Shown: in pieces, positions 23,696 through 32,902 of the stretch
Layout of the letters: every line of letters starts with the position of its first letter
How positions within the stretch are numbered: the first letter of the stretch is position 1
Origin: Rhea pennata
Lineage: Eukaryota; Chordata; Aves; Rheiformes; Rheidae
NCBI RefSeq assembly: GCF_028389875.1
Contig: NC_084664.1
Span: forward strand, 135,749,466 to 135,813,465
DNA: 64,000 nt
Reading direction: 5' to 3'
Translations under genes and position numbers: made by a program
The notes under the pieces: generated by a model
What the model saw: only the letters and a program-made list of their open reading frames with translations
Databases searched by the model: none
Told to the model about the DNA's origin: nothing

Positions 23696-26050
23696 TCAAA
23701 ATACTTTAACTTTTGGATGATTTTTTTTGAGTGATAAATGAGGTAGGAAGTAGCCTGTCAAAATTAAAAGTAAAATTAAAATCAGAAGGCCTATAAGCGT
23801 GGCCTGAAAACTTATGTAGCTCCTAGGAAAGGCACCATAGACATAAATTGAGAAGGTAATGGATAAATCACAGTAACTGTAAAATGTATCCACTATAATG
23901 GCTTTAAAAACATACAGACCATTATATGGAGGGAAAATGATCTTATTTTTGCCTCCACCAAGAACTTGATACTTGACTGAGGGCCACTTTAATTCAGGTC
24001 CATTCCTGTCCTTACAGCTCATATAGTTTCTTCTGGTCCACGCAGTATGTGGGTCTGGAGACTCCTGCTCTTTTAGCAAAGCAGTCCAATTTTGAGGTTG
24101 GGAGAAACAATTGGCATCATTAGCAGTCAAAAGATAATCGTAGTTATGCATTCCATTTATTTCAAACATAACAAATTCAGCAGAGACGCGCTTCTGAAAT
24201 GCACCATTTTCCCATAACTCAAGAATTGGCACCCAAGGGTTTTTGTAATACACCAGAAGAGGACATCCCAGATTCTTAAAATCATATTTGATCTCTAGAT
24301 TGTCTTGCTGTATGTTTGGCCTGGCAAGAAACTGTGGGTCATATATTTCATAGCTAATTGCATAACTAAAATTCTTTTTCAGTACTGCTTCCTGAAGGAG
24401 GCCTTTATCACATGCTGTTATATTTTTAAAAAGTCTAATATGCTTTGTAGGTGGACAGGACACTGCAACAAGTGCAGTCAAAGGAGCCACATCAATACAG
24501 CCAATGCCTTTGTCAGGGATGTCCACAGTGACAGTAGATATCTCCCCATCAAGTAAGCTGTCACAGAAATCAAGCTCTGCAAAGCCAGAGAAATACTGCT
24601 GCTGCAGACCTATGTGCAAAAGATATTTGGTGTTACCATCATATGTAAATCCTATCTCTGATATCTTTGCACTGAAGGCCAGCACATGGGGGTTGCTCAC
24701 CGTCACCATGGGAATGGACGTTTTGCCTGGCTTGGGCACAAATGTGGCATTCAAAGTCAGGTTCTCATGCATGTCAATGTAATAGATCTTGTTTTCGAAA
24801 TCTCCTTCAAGAATCTCCACATCGCAGGACTGCTGAGATCTCCAGATTGCTAACTGCAAGTTGAATTTGCATTTCTTGAAGTCATACAATTGAGAAAAAT
24901 TGCTAATCACAGGGCTGAGCAAGGTCAGCCACCCTCTTTCTTCAAACAACATCACCGTGGTGTTCAAATCTATGCTACTATCTGTGGCAATATACACCAC
25001 AGTGGTGACCAGGCTGATGCTGCCATAGAAGATTTGCTTGTTCTGGGTCAAGACTGCAATCTCAGACCCACTGACGCTCACAAGGGAGAAACCGCTGTTG
25101 GAGAAGGTAGTGTTTTGAAACTTCTTTGTGGGCATGACAGTCACTTCATCCATAATCAAACCATTGTTGGAGGATATCAGCAAAATGTCTGTTGTCCAGA
25201 GAATGATGAAACCCCTCAAGCCAAGACTGTGGATGCTCCAAAGTTTAGCAGGGCCTTTGCGCAGCAGATGGAAGACTGCAGAGCTATGGTTGGACACACG
25301 GTTGTTTTCAGTACCGAGGTATCTGAAATAAGCCCCTGCTGCCTTGCCTGTCTCATCCTCTTCGGTTCTGTTGATAAGCAGGCCAGTCAGGCCAAAAGAG
25401 ATGAAATTGTAGACACCAAGCAGCACGCCTCGCTCTCCCGTGCTCATCTGAACGCGGGTGAACGTGTAACCTCCGTCCTTCGAAAGGAAGATGTGGCTGT
25501 CGGAGACTGAGCGCCCCGTGTCGTAAGCGAAAAGGGTCGAGCTGAGCGCCTTGCACTGGGAGTCCTCTCCTGTGTAGCAGCAGTGGACGTTGGAGAGCTC
25601 GGACACGGGCAAGCTGACCCCTGCTGACACGACCCATCCGTCGGGGCTCTCTAAGTACAGGTAGACACGGCCGTTGATCACCATTGAAACTCTGTCCGTG
25701 TGCACGAAGGCGATGGCGCTGACGGCAGCTGCTTTGGCCTCAAGCTCTTTCGGGATGCAGAGCGGGGAGAGGCTGGCCTCGAAGGTGGTCGTGCTGACGA
25801 ACACGTCCTTCCCCAGGTACACGGATATCTTCTGCTTGTCCCAGGGGTTGTACTGGTGGCAGGGGTGCTGCAGGAGGACGGGCTTGGTGCGGCTGTAGCT
25901 CACGTGGGTGCATCTCGCCGCCGGCGCCTCCTTGGCGAAGGCGATCGAGTACGCCAGCCGCTCGTTGCTGCAGTGCAAGCAGCCGCCGCCGCCCACCAGG
26001 CAGAGCCACAGCCACAGCCCGGCCCGCGCGGGCCGAGGCGCCGGCGCCAT
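23696..26050 (-). CDS. CATSPERD: Intronless CATSPERD (CatSper channel auxiliary subunit delta), retrogene
   Basis: One uninterrupted 784-codon frame. CATSPERD is a single-pass accessory subunit of CatSper, the pH-gated calcium channel of the sperm flagellum. The start is the first ATG of the frame (26048-26050), with G at -3 and +4; the open frame upstream begins only at a GTG. Residues 1-24 look like a signal peptide (hydrophobic LWLWLCLVG). A large extracellular region follows, with many N-glycosylation sequons (NRT, NHS, NTT, NFS, NLT, NAT, NIT, NFS, NWT). The conserved C-terminal block includes GCPLLVYY (about 595-602), QPQNWTALLK (651-660) and IYVYGAFP (735-742). A membrane segment spans about 748-769 and a short basic tail ends in KVKVF. 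Length is close to human CATSPERD (about 800). The mammalian gene has many introns, so the lack of any intron shows an mRNA-derived copy. No stop or frameshift is seen. Epsilon is a relative, but these blocks fit delta best. Confidence 0.92.
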   Translation of the reverse strand: MAPAPRPARAGLWLWLCLVGGGGCLHCSNERLAYSIAFAKEAPAARCTHVSYSRTKPVLLQHPCHQYNPWDKQKISVYLGKDVFVSTTTFEASLSPLCIPKELEAKAAAVSAIAFVHTDRVSMVINGRVYLYLESPDGWVVSAGVSLPVSELSNVHCCYTGEDSQCKALSSTLFAYDTGRSVSDSHIFLSKDGGYTFTRVQMSTGERGVLLGVYNFISFGLTGLLINRTEEDETGKAAGAYFRYLGTENNRVSNHSSAVFHLLRKGPAKLWSIHSLGLRGFIILWTTDILLISSNNGLIMDEVTVMPTKKFQNTTFSNSGFSLVSVSGSEIAVLTQNKQIFYGSISLVTTVVYIATDSSIDLNTTVMLFEERGWLTLLSPVISNFSQLYDFKKCKFNLQLAIWRSQQSCDVEILEGDFENKIYYIDMHENLTLNATFVPKPGKTSIPMVTVSNPHVLAFSAKISEIGFTYDGNTKYLLHIGLQQQYFSGFAELDFCDSLLDGEISTVTVDIPDKGIGCIDVAPLTALVAVSCPPTKHIRLFKNITACDKGLLQEAVLKKNFSYAISYEIYDPQFLARPNIQQDNLEIKYDFKNLGCPLLVYYKNPWVPILELWENGAFQKRVSAEFVMFEINGMHNYDYLLTANDANCFSQPQNWTALLKEQESPDPHTAWTRRNYMSCKDRNGPELKWPSVKYQVLGGGKNKIIFPPYNGLYVFKAIIVDTFYSYCDLSITFSIYVYGAFPRSYISFQATLIGLLILILLLILTGYFLPHLSLKKNHPKVKVF

Positions 26051-26220
26051 GTCCTGCCTGCGGCTGGTGGCGGCAGTTGGCGCGGGCGTGGCCGCCCCTC
26101 CTGCGGCCTCCGGCCGAGGGAAGGGGACTTCGAAGCCCAACCCGCCTCCTGCGAGCCAGGGTTTCCTCACGGGTCCTGCCTGCCCCTGCCTGAGAGCGGG
26201 GCAGGGCTCTTTGCCAAGCA
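25480..26220. promoter_or_regulatory. CpG-rich 5' end of the CATSPERD retrogene
   Basis: GC and CpG rise sharply from about 25.5 kb to 26.2 kb and fall abruptly near 26,225. The block covers the first 180 or so codons and roughly 170 bases upstream of the ATG. Part of this is simply GC-rich coding sequence from the source mRNA, but the non-coding part could work as a CpG promoter for a - strand transcript. Limits are by eye. Confidence 0.5.
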
Positions 26221-26507
26221 GCTGCGCCTCGTATTTGAGTTTTGGGGTGGAGGTCAGGCTTTTAATGGGAAATTAAATTGGCATAAACGCTGGTGTGGTT
26301 CAAGTTTAAGTTAGTGCTCAGCCTTCGCTGTCGTCTTGCGGAGCCTATGGATCGGGCCTGTTCTGCTCATCTGAGTTTTGGGTCTCACGAGGTGACCATG
26401 GGTGGATTTATTTAAGGACCTCCAGCGGGTACCAGCATGGTGTGTCACCAGACTGCGGCTTCCTAGTGCCATCATAGTAACAGGAAGATATGTAGTTCAG
26501 AGACCTG

Positions 26508-26508
<1 letters not shown>
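26221..26508. other. Intergenic, upstream of CATSPERD
   Basis: Ordinary base composition beyond the CpG-rich block. No exon or named repeat is recognised. Confidence 0.6.

Positions 26509-26553
<45 letters not shown>
26509..26553. repeat. Poly-T tract, 45 nt (poly-A on the - strand)
   Basis: The longest homopolymer in the window. On the - strand it is A45, about 60 nt past the end of an unrecognised 165-codon frame and 460 nt upstream of the CATSPERD ATG. It could be a young retroposon tail or an expanded mononucleotide repeat. No AATAAA lies in the 30 nt before it on the - strand. Confidence 0.95.
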
Positions 26554-26555
<2 letters not shown>

Positions 26556-26615
26556 ACTATCTCATTAGGTCTTAAGATGCCGTAATCTCTGCTTCAGTCA
26601 TTTGAAGCTTAAGCC

Positions 26616-27113
26616 CTATGTGTTAGCTATTGGCAGCAGCGGCACAGAAGGTGGTAGCTGCCCTTGGCAGTGTGGTGGCCTCAGACCACGTGGGCTGTTT
26701 TCTCGTGATGACGACAAAGCAACACAAAGAGCAATGGGGCCCTGAAGGTGGTTGCAGGAAAATGTGGGGAAGCAAAAGCTAGGAAAGACCAAGTATGATG
26801 AATACAAGAATAGACATTGAGAAAGAATGGCAATAGATATTTGCCTAAATAGGAAAAAGACTAGAGGTGACCGATCTGGAGAAATATGCTGTTGGAGAAT
26901 AGGAACCATGGGACAAATACTGAGTGGTATTTTTGAGAGGAACAATTCAGGCAGTCTCTTTTCCCCCTCCTGTGTGTGTATGAGGTTGAATTTGGGAGTA
27001 TCGTATACCTCTCCAGCTCTACAGTATTTTTTTGTGACAGTGAGAAATACATCTTGCAGTTCTGTCATGTTACTCTTCCTGCCTCCTCTTATGGCAGTAG
27101 GAGGTTGGAACAT
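26616..27113 (-). CDS. Unrecognised 165-codon open frame upstream of CATSPERD
   Basis: The frame starts at an ATG (27111-27113) and ends 63 nt before the A45 tract on the same strand. It has a hydrophobic middle (residues about 90-125) and a proline/serine-rich end. No known family is recognised. In 64 kb of this composition a frame of this length can arise by chance, so it is listed mainly for its position next to the poly(A)-like tract. Confidence 0.12.
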   Translation of the reverse strand: MFQPPTAIRGGRKSNMTELQDVFLTVTKKYCRAGEVYDTPKFNLIHTQEGEKRLPELFLSKIPLSICPMVPILQQHISPDRSPLVFFLFRQISIAILSQCLFLYSSYLVFPSFCFPTFSCNHLQGPIALCVALSSSRENSPRGLRPPHCQGQLPPSVPLLPIANT

Positions 27114-27429
27114 CACTCAATTCTGCTATTGCTTATTGTATTAATCGCGCATTTTATCAGCAGCTCTGTCAGATTTTTGTTGCCTTTAATACTGAATTCC
27201 TGTCTTCTGTGCATGTCTCCTCTCACATACATAGAAACAATATAGAATTTCAAAAACTGTACTGTATTACTGAACATGGATAACTGCTCTCCTACTTACC
27301 AGCATTAAAATAGTTAAGCACTGCTGCCATCTAGTGCTTTCTAGGAATAGATGAGAAGCATGAAGGCTAGGTAGTGAAGCAATGGTAAGCCGGAGCCATA
27401 TCCTGGAAAGACTGGAGAACATGAGTTTT

Positions 27430-27910
27430 GGCTACTGGAGGCACCAAGAAGTCCAAGCCAGCTACTAGAGAGTATGCAAGGTCTGGAGGTCGACTGAGAG
27501 CGCTATGTGCATCCCTGTGTGCAAGAACTGGAGGATCTGGCTGCTGGAGCGATCTGGAGGTTCAGGCCAACTGCTAAAGAGGCAGTAAGGCCTAGGCTTG
27601 TCAGAGAGGTTTGTGCACATGTGTGTGCAAGGCAACTGGAGATGGGAAGACCTAAGGGCCAGCTGCTGGGTAGACTGAGTATCTAATGCCAGTTATTGAA
27701 CAGACCCATAGTGTACATGTGTTGATGAGTGCAAGCAGGTTTGCCTACCAGCAACTAGAGAGTGGCTGCAGGTCTTGGAGCCTCCTATTGCCCAGGTGCC
27801 AGCAACTGGGAAGACCTGTGTTCCAGGGACCAGCTACTGGATAGGCTCCATGTCTATCAGGTATGTAAGGCTAGCTGCTGGAAACATCCCTATTACATAC
27901 ATGTAAGTGT
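27430..27910. repeat. Degenerate tandem repeat with CCAGCTACTGG-like motif and about 105-bp higher-order period
   Basis: Variants of (g/c)(c)CAGCTACTGGAGAG recur at about 27430, 27458, 27539, 27567, 27631, 27658, 27687, 27748, 27798, 27829 and 27869. A second motif, GTGTGCAAG or GTGCAAGC, recurs at about 27515, 27623 and 27730, roughly every 105 bp. The copies are diverged and irregularly spaced, like an old minisatellite or a low-copy satellite remnant. No coding capacity is recognised. Confidence 0.7.
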
Positions 27911-30848
27911 ATGTTTCCCACTAACAGACCTTTATCTTGCTCAGTCAGATAAGAGAACAGGAGGAGGCCATTAGTACAGCCTGTGTTCTCATGCCTGTTT
28001 GGTTTTCTGTGTTGATCAGCACGGACAACGATGTGCATAGGTGTTGCATACGTATGTCTGTGTGTCTGTTGGAATATGTGCTTTGCCTCACTGCTGGCTG
28101 GCCCTGGGAGCAGGGAGCAATGGGAGCCTCACCTCTATCAGACTACTCCTGAATTAGGCAAGTCCTGACATCACTCCAGTATCATTCCCAAGCTTGAGAT
28201 AAAAGAAGCAAAAGAATTAAGACCTCAACAGTTCTGTCACAAGAAATTTATCAGGAAAGAGGTGCTCAAGATCTAATTCTCTTCCTCTGAGCCCCTGCAT
28301 AGGAAGCCAAAAATATTCCTTTTTCTTCATCTCCTAGATTACCAGTAAATTACTATTGACTCTCAGGAATCAACACTCAAAACTAACAAAGAAAATGAGC
28401 ACTGATTTGCCTTCAATTTTGACTATGACTAAGATTTGCTCAGATGCAAACTCTCTAGTGGGCTTGGCCTTCAAACATTCTTTTTCATTTGGAGGATTAT
28501 CTTCCTCAGTTCATGTGTTTTTTATAAAAAAGTTTCGTCATAACTTTGTTTACAAAGTAGCTTGGGAGTCCCCTTAGAACTATATGACTTTCCTCAGGAC
28601 AAAATACTTCAGAATCTCCCAAAAGTATATCTATGAACGCAATTTCTTGATGCTTGGTAAAAGGAAAAGTTCTTCGTTTCAGAAAGTGATACCACTTCTT
28701 GAGACATAAAGCAAGCTTTGACTTCACTTTTGAAATAGGTTTTTGCAAGTTCAGCAGTAGAATACAATGTTCCAAGTGGGGAAAAATATTATTTTCTACT
28801 GTTCTTTGGCAGTTAGTTATACTGTATATTGTTTCAGAAGAAAGTACAAGATATGATTATAAAAATGGAAGAATTTTCACATTTCATGTTTGGGATCCTT
28901 GAGTGTTCATCTCATTAAAAGCAATGTTTAATACCTGCAGTCTCTGTGCATCCCACAGCACAGTTTGTGTTTTGAGCTATTTTGAGTAAGCTACTCTTTC
29001 CATGTATAACACATTGAATCATTTGTATAACATTTTTGTTAAGACAAAGATAAGTAAATTCAAAACGACTCATTTGTTCTAGGTTGTGGAAAACACTTGT
29101 CAAAGTGAGTGGAAAATACCTATGCTTGCAGGAGAGGATTCTGTATAAATGGTATAATGATTTTTTTTTTTTTTAAAAAAAATCTTTTTCCTTTCTAATT
29201 AAACTTGGAGATTCAATACATACACAGTCTGAGGAAGCTCTGTAAAATGCAAAAATTTCTTACTGCTCTAAAGTAAATTTTCACTCTGACTAAATTATGA
29301 AATGATTATTTCTAATACTTTTCTGTCAAAAATTCAAGTGTGACTGCCATACTGAAGGCAGCCATTCCATCAGTAAGACTAGTTGAAGGAGAATGGAATC
29401 AGCTGGAGATTGGTGACAGAATTTTTCCTGAAATTTGTTACCGAAGATAGTTATAAAATACAGCACCACCCTTCCAACTTAATCGAAAAACTGGTTTTGA
29501 AAGCTTTTCTTCTAATTTATTGTTTACTGTTATATAGACTTGACTATACCAGAGTGTCGTTTAGCTCAGGTACTAAAATTAATGTCTCTGAATTATAGAC
29601 AGTGACTCCTTGATATTTTTGCCTAATTCTATTATTCTCCAGTGAGACACAATTATTTGAGTTTTTTAAAAATACAGATTTTCCCGTAATGGAAATCCAA
29701 TTATTATTATGTAAAGTAAAAGTTAGACTAGAAAGAGGGTCACATTTTGTCAACTTTTCTGATTTTAAAACCATGAATACTGATTAGACATATTCCTTGA
29801 CCGAACGATTTTCTGTTCCTATTTAAATCAAGATTTATTTACTACGCATCTCTATCAGTTTATGAGAGTAAATCATTAGTTTGTGAAATGTCATTTGGCT
29901 AATGAGCTCTGCTAATTGCTTTACTTGTAGTTGAAAAAGTAAAAAAAAAAAAAAAAAAAAAAGTGTTTAAAATTTTGTTTATGAATTATAGTGGTGTATA
30001 AAGCAATTCAACTGGTGCTTGTGATTGTCAGTCCTATGGATTTTTCTCTTTTTAAGTTAAGAGTAGATAGTATTTCTTTTCCTAGTGGTATTTTTTCCCA
30101 TGGCTATGGCATAGTACCTTACCATATTTCCTCCAAGACAATAAGAAAGTTCTGCTCAAAAAACCTGTAACTGCAGATTTTTACTTACTGAAGGATATTA
30201 TTTAAAAGCAGTAGTGACATAACATTGCAGAATATAAGTAGCCAGACAGAGCTTGATAAACATGAAAAGCCTAAATGCTTAATAGTCTGAAAAGTGTTTA
30301 TGTCATTTTTTGCTAGTAGTTAACATTAAGGTAGAGACCTACGACAGGTCAATCAGGGCTAAATAAAAAGCTCACCTTCTTAAATGAACAACATAAAAAC
30401 ACAGCAAGGAATTGATGCGCTTCAAAACAATGAGATTAATGCAGGCACCACGTTAAAAGGATCTCTGAGTCACCGTAGGATTGGTGTGCCTGCATTAAAA
30501 CTAGGGAAAGTAAAGCAGCCTGCACTGTTAGAAACTCTAAAATCTGTAACTGATTGCTGTACTATGCAGTATGGAACTGAACAGTAAATGTTTGTGGGAT
30601 TTTGTTTTTTGAGACTAGTTCTTCCTGTGCCCTATGTATTTGAAGCCCTAGAATGCAGGATTTTTTTTTTTTTTTTTTTTTTTTAACATCTTGGGGAGGT
30701 TGCAAGGATAGTTACAGCCATTTCTGACCAAGAAAACAAAAAAGCTTCTTGAAATTCTCAGGCAGAAGATGCCTTTTCTCCTATCCTTGTGAGGAAACCC
30801 TCACATGATAATTCCCAGCTTCTCCCCCTCTCCCTGCAGCTGTTCATG
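27911..30848. other. Intergenic, no gene recognised
   Basis: Nothing nameable beyond an A22 run at 29941-29962 and a T24 run at 30661-30684. The open frames are short and unlike known families. Confidence 0.6.
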
Positions 30849-31125
30849 CTAGAGGAAGAGACAAGAACGTGCCTGAAATGTGCCTGAGCTCTTGGTACTG
30901 CCAGCACTCAATGTCATATTCATGATATTTACAGCATCTAAAGGCTTAACTTCTGGACCCAGATGATACTTTGAGGCTTTCAACTTTTTGCAGTATGCAC
31001 TGGTAGTCCTCATGGTGTCAGGGAAATGCTTGAAAATGTGATTCAGATGTACCAAAAGCTCTAAGGTCATAAGTGAAAACAATTCCCTTCTAGCTGCGAT
31101 GCCATAGGCAACCAAAAGGGAGCTG
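30849..31125 (-). CDS. Candidate terminal exon of an unrecognised gene
   Basis: A strong - strand acceptor (actttcccttctgcag) opens a 92-codon frame, counting the stop, that ends TAG at 30849-30851. Entry phase 2 matches the exit phase of the candidate exon at 32471-32630. The joined frame reads SSLLVAYGIAARRELFSL, then a basic, hydrophilic tail. I do not recognise the family. It may be a genuine lineage-specific gene, a decayed gene or a coincidence. Confidence 0.25.
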
Positions 31126-32470
31126 CTGCAGAAGGGAAAGTATCCGTATCTCTTCAAAATGCTGCTTTTATGCAAGAAGACGACAAAAGCAGCTGTTTTG
31201 ACACATTGCTATAGTTTGACACTAGCTACCAGTGGCTGATAGAGTCCATGTGTCTATGAAATTGATTTGTAATTTGCAGTCTTTCTTTAAGCAACAAAAC
31301 AACAGGGAAAAAAAAAATTTGAACTTTTTTTCAGTTGAAATTCTGTCAAAGTCAAGGGGAGATTTGCCTGAATAAAAATGGGGTAAAACCAGGATTTGGA
31401 GTAATGAAAAGACATGAACATTCCCTTCCTTTCCCCTTCTAGCATTTTTTTTCTTTCTCTAATGCCTTTAAAGGTTTCTAAGCATAATTCTTAATTTCTG
31501 ATGTATTTTTTTTCCATGAATTCTGATCCATACTCTAAATGGTAAAACAATACTAACAACGCTCTTTTTCTAGCCAGTACACAAAATATATGCTAACAAG
31601 AAGGAGGTTGAGATTAAATACAACCCAATTTTAGTTAGGTATTAAATCTTTCATTAGCTTATGCTGCTTTTCTTCATGGTTTATATGATGCAACTTTTTA
31701 TATAGAAGAGGCTCCCTGAAAAAATTACTCATTGTATTCATAAGATTTTTGAGGAAAAGTGGTTGGTTTTGCAATCAAGAATTTTAATAGGAAGAAATAT
31801 ACTTTAAGCTATACAGAGAATAAAAACTCCACAAAATAGAACATATTCAGAGCATAAATTACAAAATATGGAGAAATTTTTTATTAAACTAATTTTTAAT
31901 TTCCAATCACCTTTTTCAAAAGAAAACATTTCTATCCTATTATTTATTAAATGCTATACTATTAAGAACATACAGATGTACAACTAACAATGATCCTGAA
32001 AAAGAACAAAAGATCCTGCAAAAGAATTGGCTTTTATCAGTTCTTATACTTGATTATAGTAGTTTATACTTGGTGTTAATTTTTGATAATTTTTGATAAG
32101 TGCTTTGTTTTACAGAAGAATACAGTATATTTTTGATTCAAAGTCCTTGTTGCTTTCTTTGTTGCTTGTAGGGCATATATAGCTCAGTGGTAATAGCCCT
32201 TCCTCTTCAAATCAGTCCTGAAATTCTCATTTTAGTGTGTTCTTGTGATAAGCCAAGCTGTCACTAGGGAATTAAGAAAGGTCTTGGGAAAAAACATGTC
32301 AATACTTAATAGCAACTAATATTATTCTGCATTTTGGATATGTTGGATCTAAGAGGAAGTGACAGAGAAAATGAGATCTCTGACCGATGTTAGCAAATGG
32401 AAAAGAAAAGGGTGGGAAATGTTATCTGAAAAGTAATATAGACTTACTATTTGAATTTATCTAATCTCAC

Positions 32471-32630
32471 CTTGTTATCAGAGTGGAGACAAAGACATAT
32501 CCAAAGTGAGCAATGATGGCTGGGAAGGAGATGAACATAAGAGCCTTTAGAAAAACAGACCAGGCCTCCTTGTCCTCAAATTCTCGTAGAAGAATTGGGA
32601 AAGAAAATGGTGTCTGATAAGCTTTGGTGA
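32471..32630 (-). CDS. Candidate internal exon encoding a hydrophobic segment, family unrecognised
   Basis: 160 nt on the - strand, with acceptor ggttttgctattaatag and donor AACAAG|GTGAGA. Entry is phase 1 and exit phase 2. The translation includes FEDKEAWSVFLKALMFISFP and AIIAHFGYVFVSTLIT, which looks like one or two membrane-spanning segments with a charged lead-in, unlike random translation. The next candidate exon lies 1,345 bp downstream with matching phase. I cannot name the protein. Confidence 0.3.
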
Positions 32631-32758
32631 CTATTAATAGCAAAACCCAGGCAAAGCATAGATAGAACTTTTTAGAAAGTAATACACTTGTAAACATTCA
32701 AGTTATAGTTATTCCTATTATAGAAAATCTTGGGATTTTAGTTATTTTTCAGACTTAC

Positions 32759-32902
32759 TCTGTATTATTCTCTGTGATATTTTAAAAAATACTAGCTTGG
32801 AGGCCAGGTGGCTCCCAGCTAATGTATCTTTGATTGATGGACAGCCACAGAATTCTAAAATCGCTGTTTGTGATGGCTGCCTTTCATAAAAATGGAATGA
32901 AG
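32759..32902 (-). CDS. Candidate upstream exon of the same unrecognised gene
   Basis: 144 nt on the - strand, between the acceptor ggtttcttttaccag and a strong donor, CAGA|GTAAGT. It is open in one frame and leaves in phase 1, which fits the exon 128 bp downstream. Its translation (for example CGCPSIKDTLAGSHLASK) has no hydrophobic character and no recognised family. This is weaker than the other two candidates and could be part of an old repeat. Confidence 0.15.

Noticed and set aside
24890..25510. 206-codon + strand open frame
   Set aside because: It is the antisense of the CATSPERD coding sequence in a GC-rich part. The - strand frame has clear family motifs and this one has none.
26051..26170. 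40-codon upstream extension of CATSPERD
   Set aside because: The extension begins at GTG, not ATG. The next codon set starting at 26050 is an ATG in good context followed at once by a signal peptide.
25700..26314. 204-codon + strand open frame over the CATSPERD 5' end
   Set aside because: Antisense by-product of the CpG-rich block; Gly/Arg-rich and unlike any protein.
32171..32235. tRNA-like A box (tagctcagtgg at 32180-32190)
   Set aside because: No matching B box or cloverleaf pairing follows. At most a relic, more likely chance.
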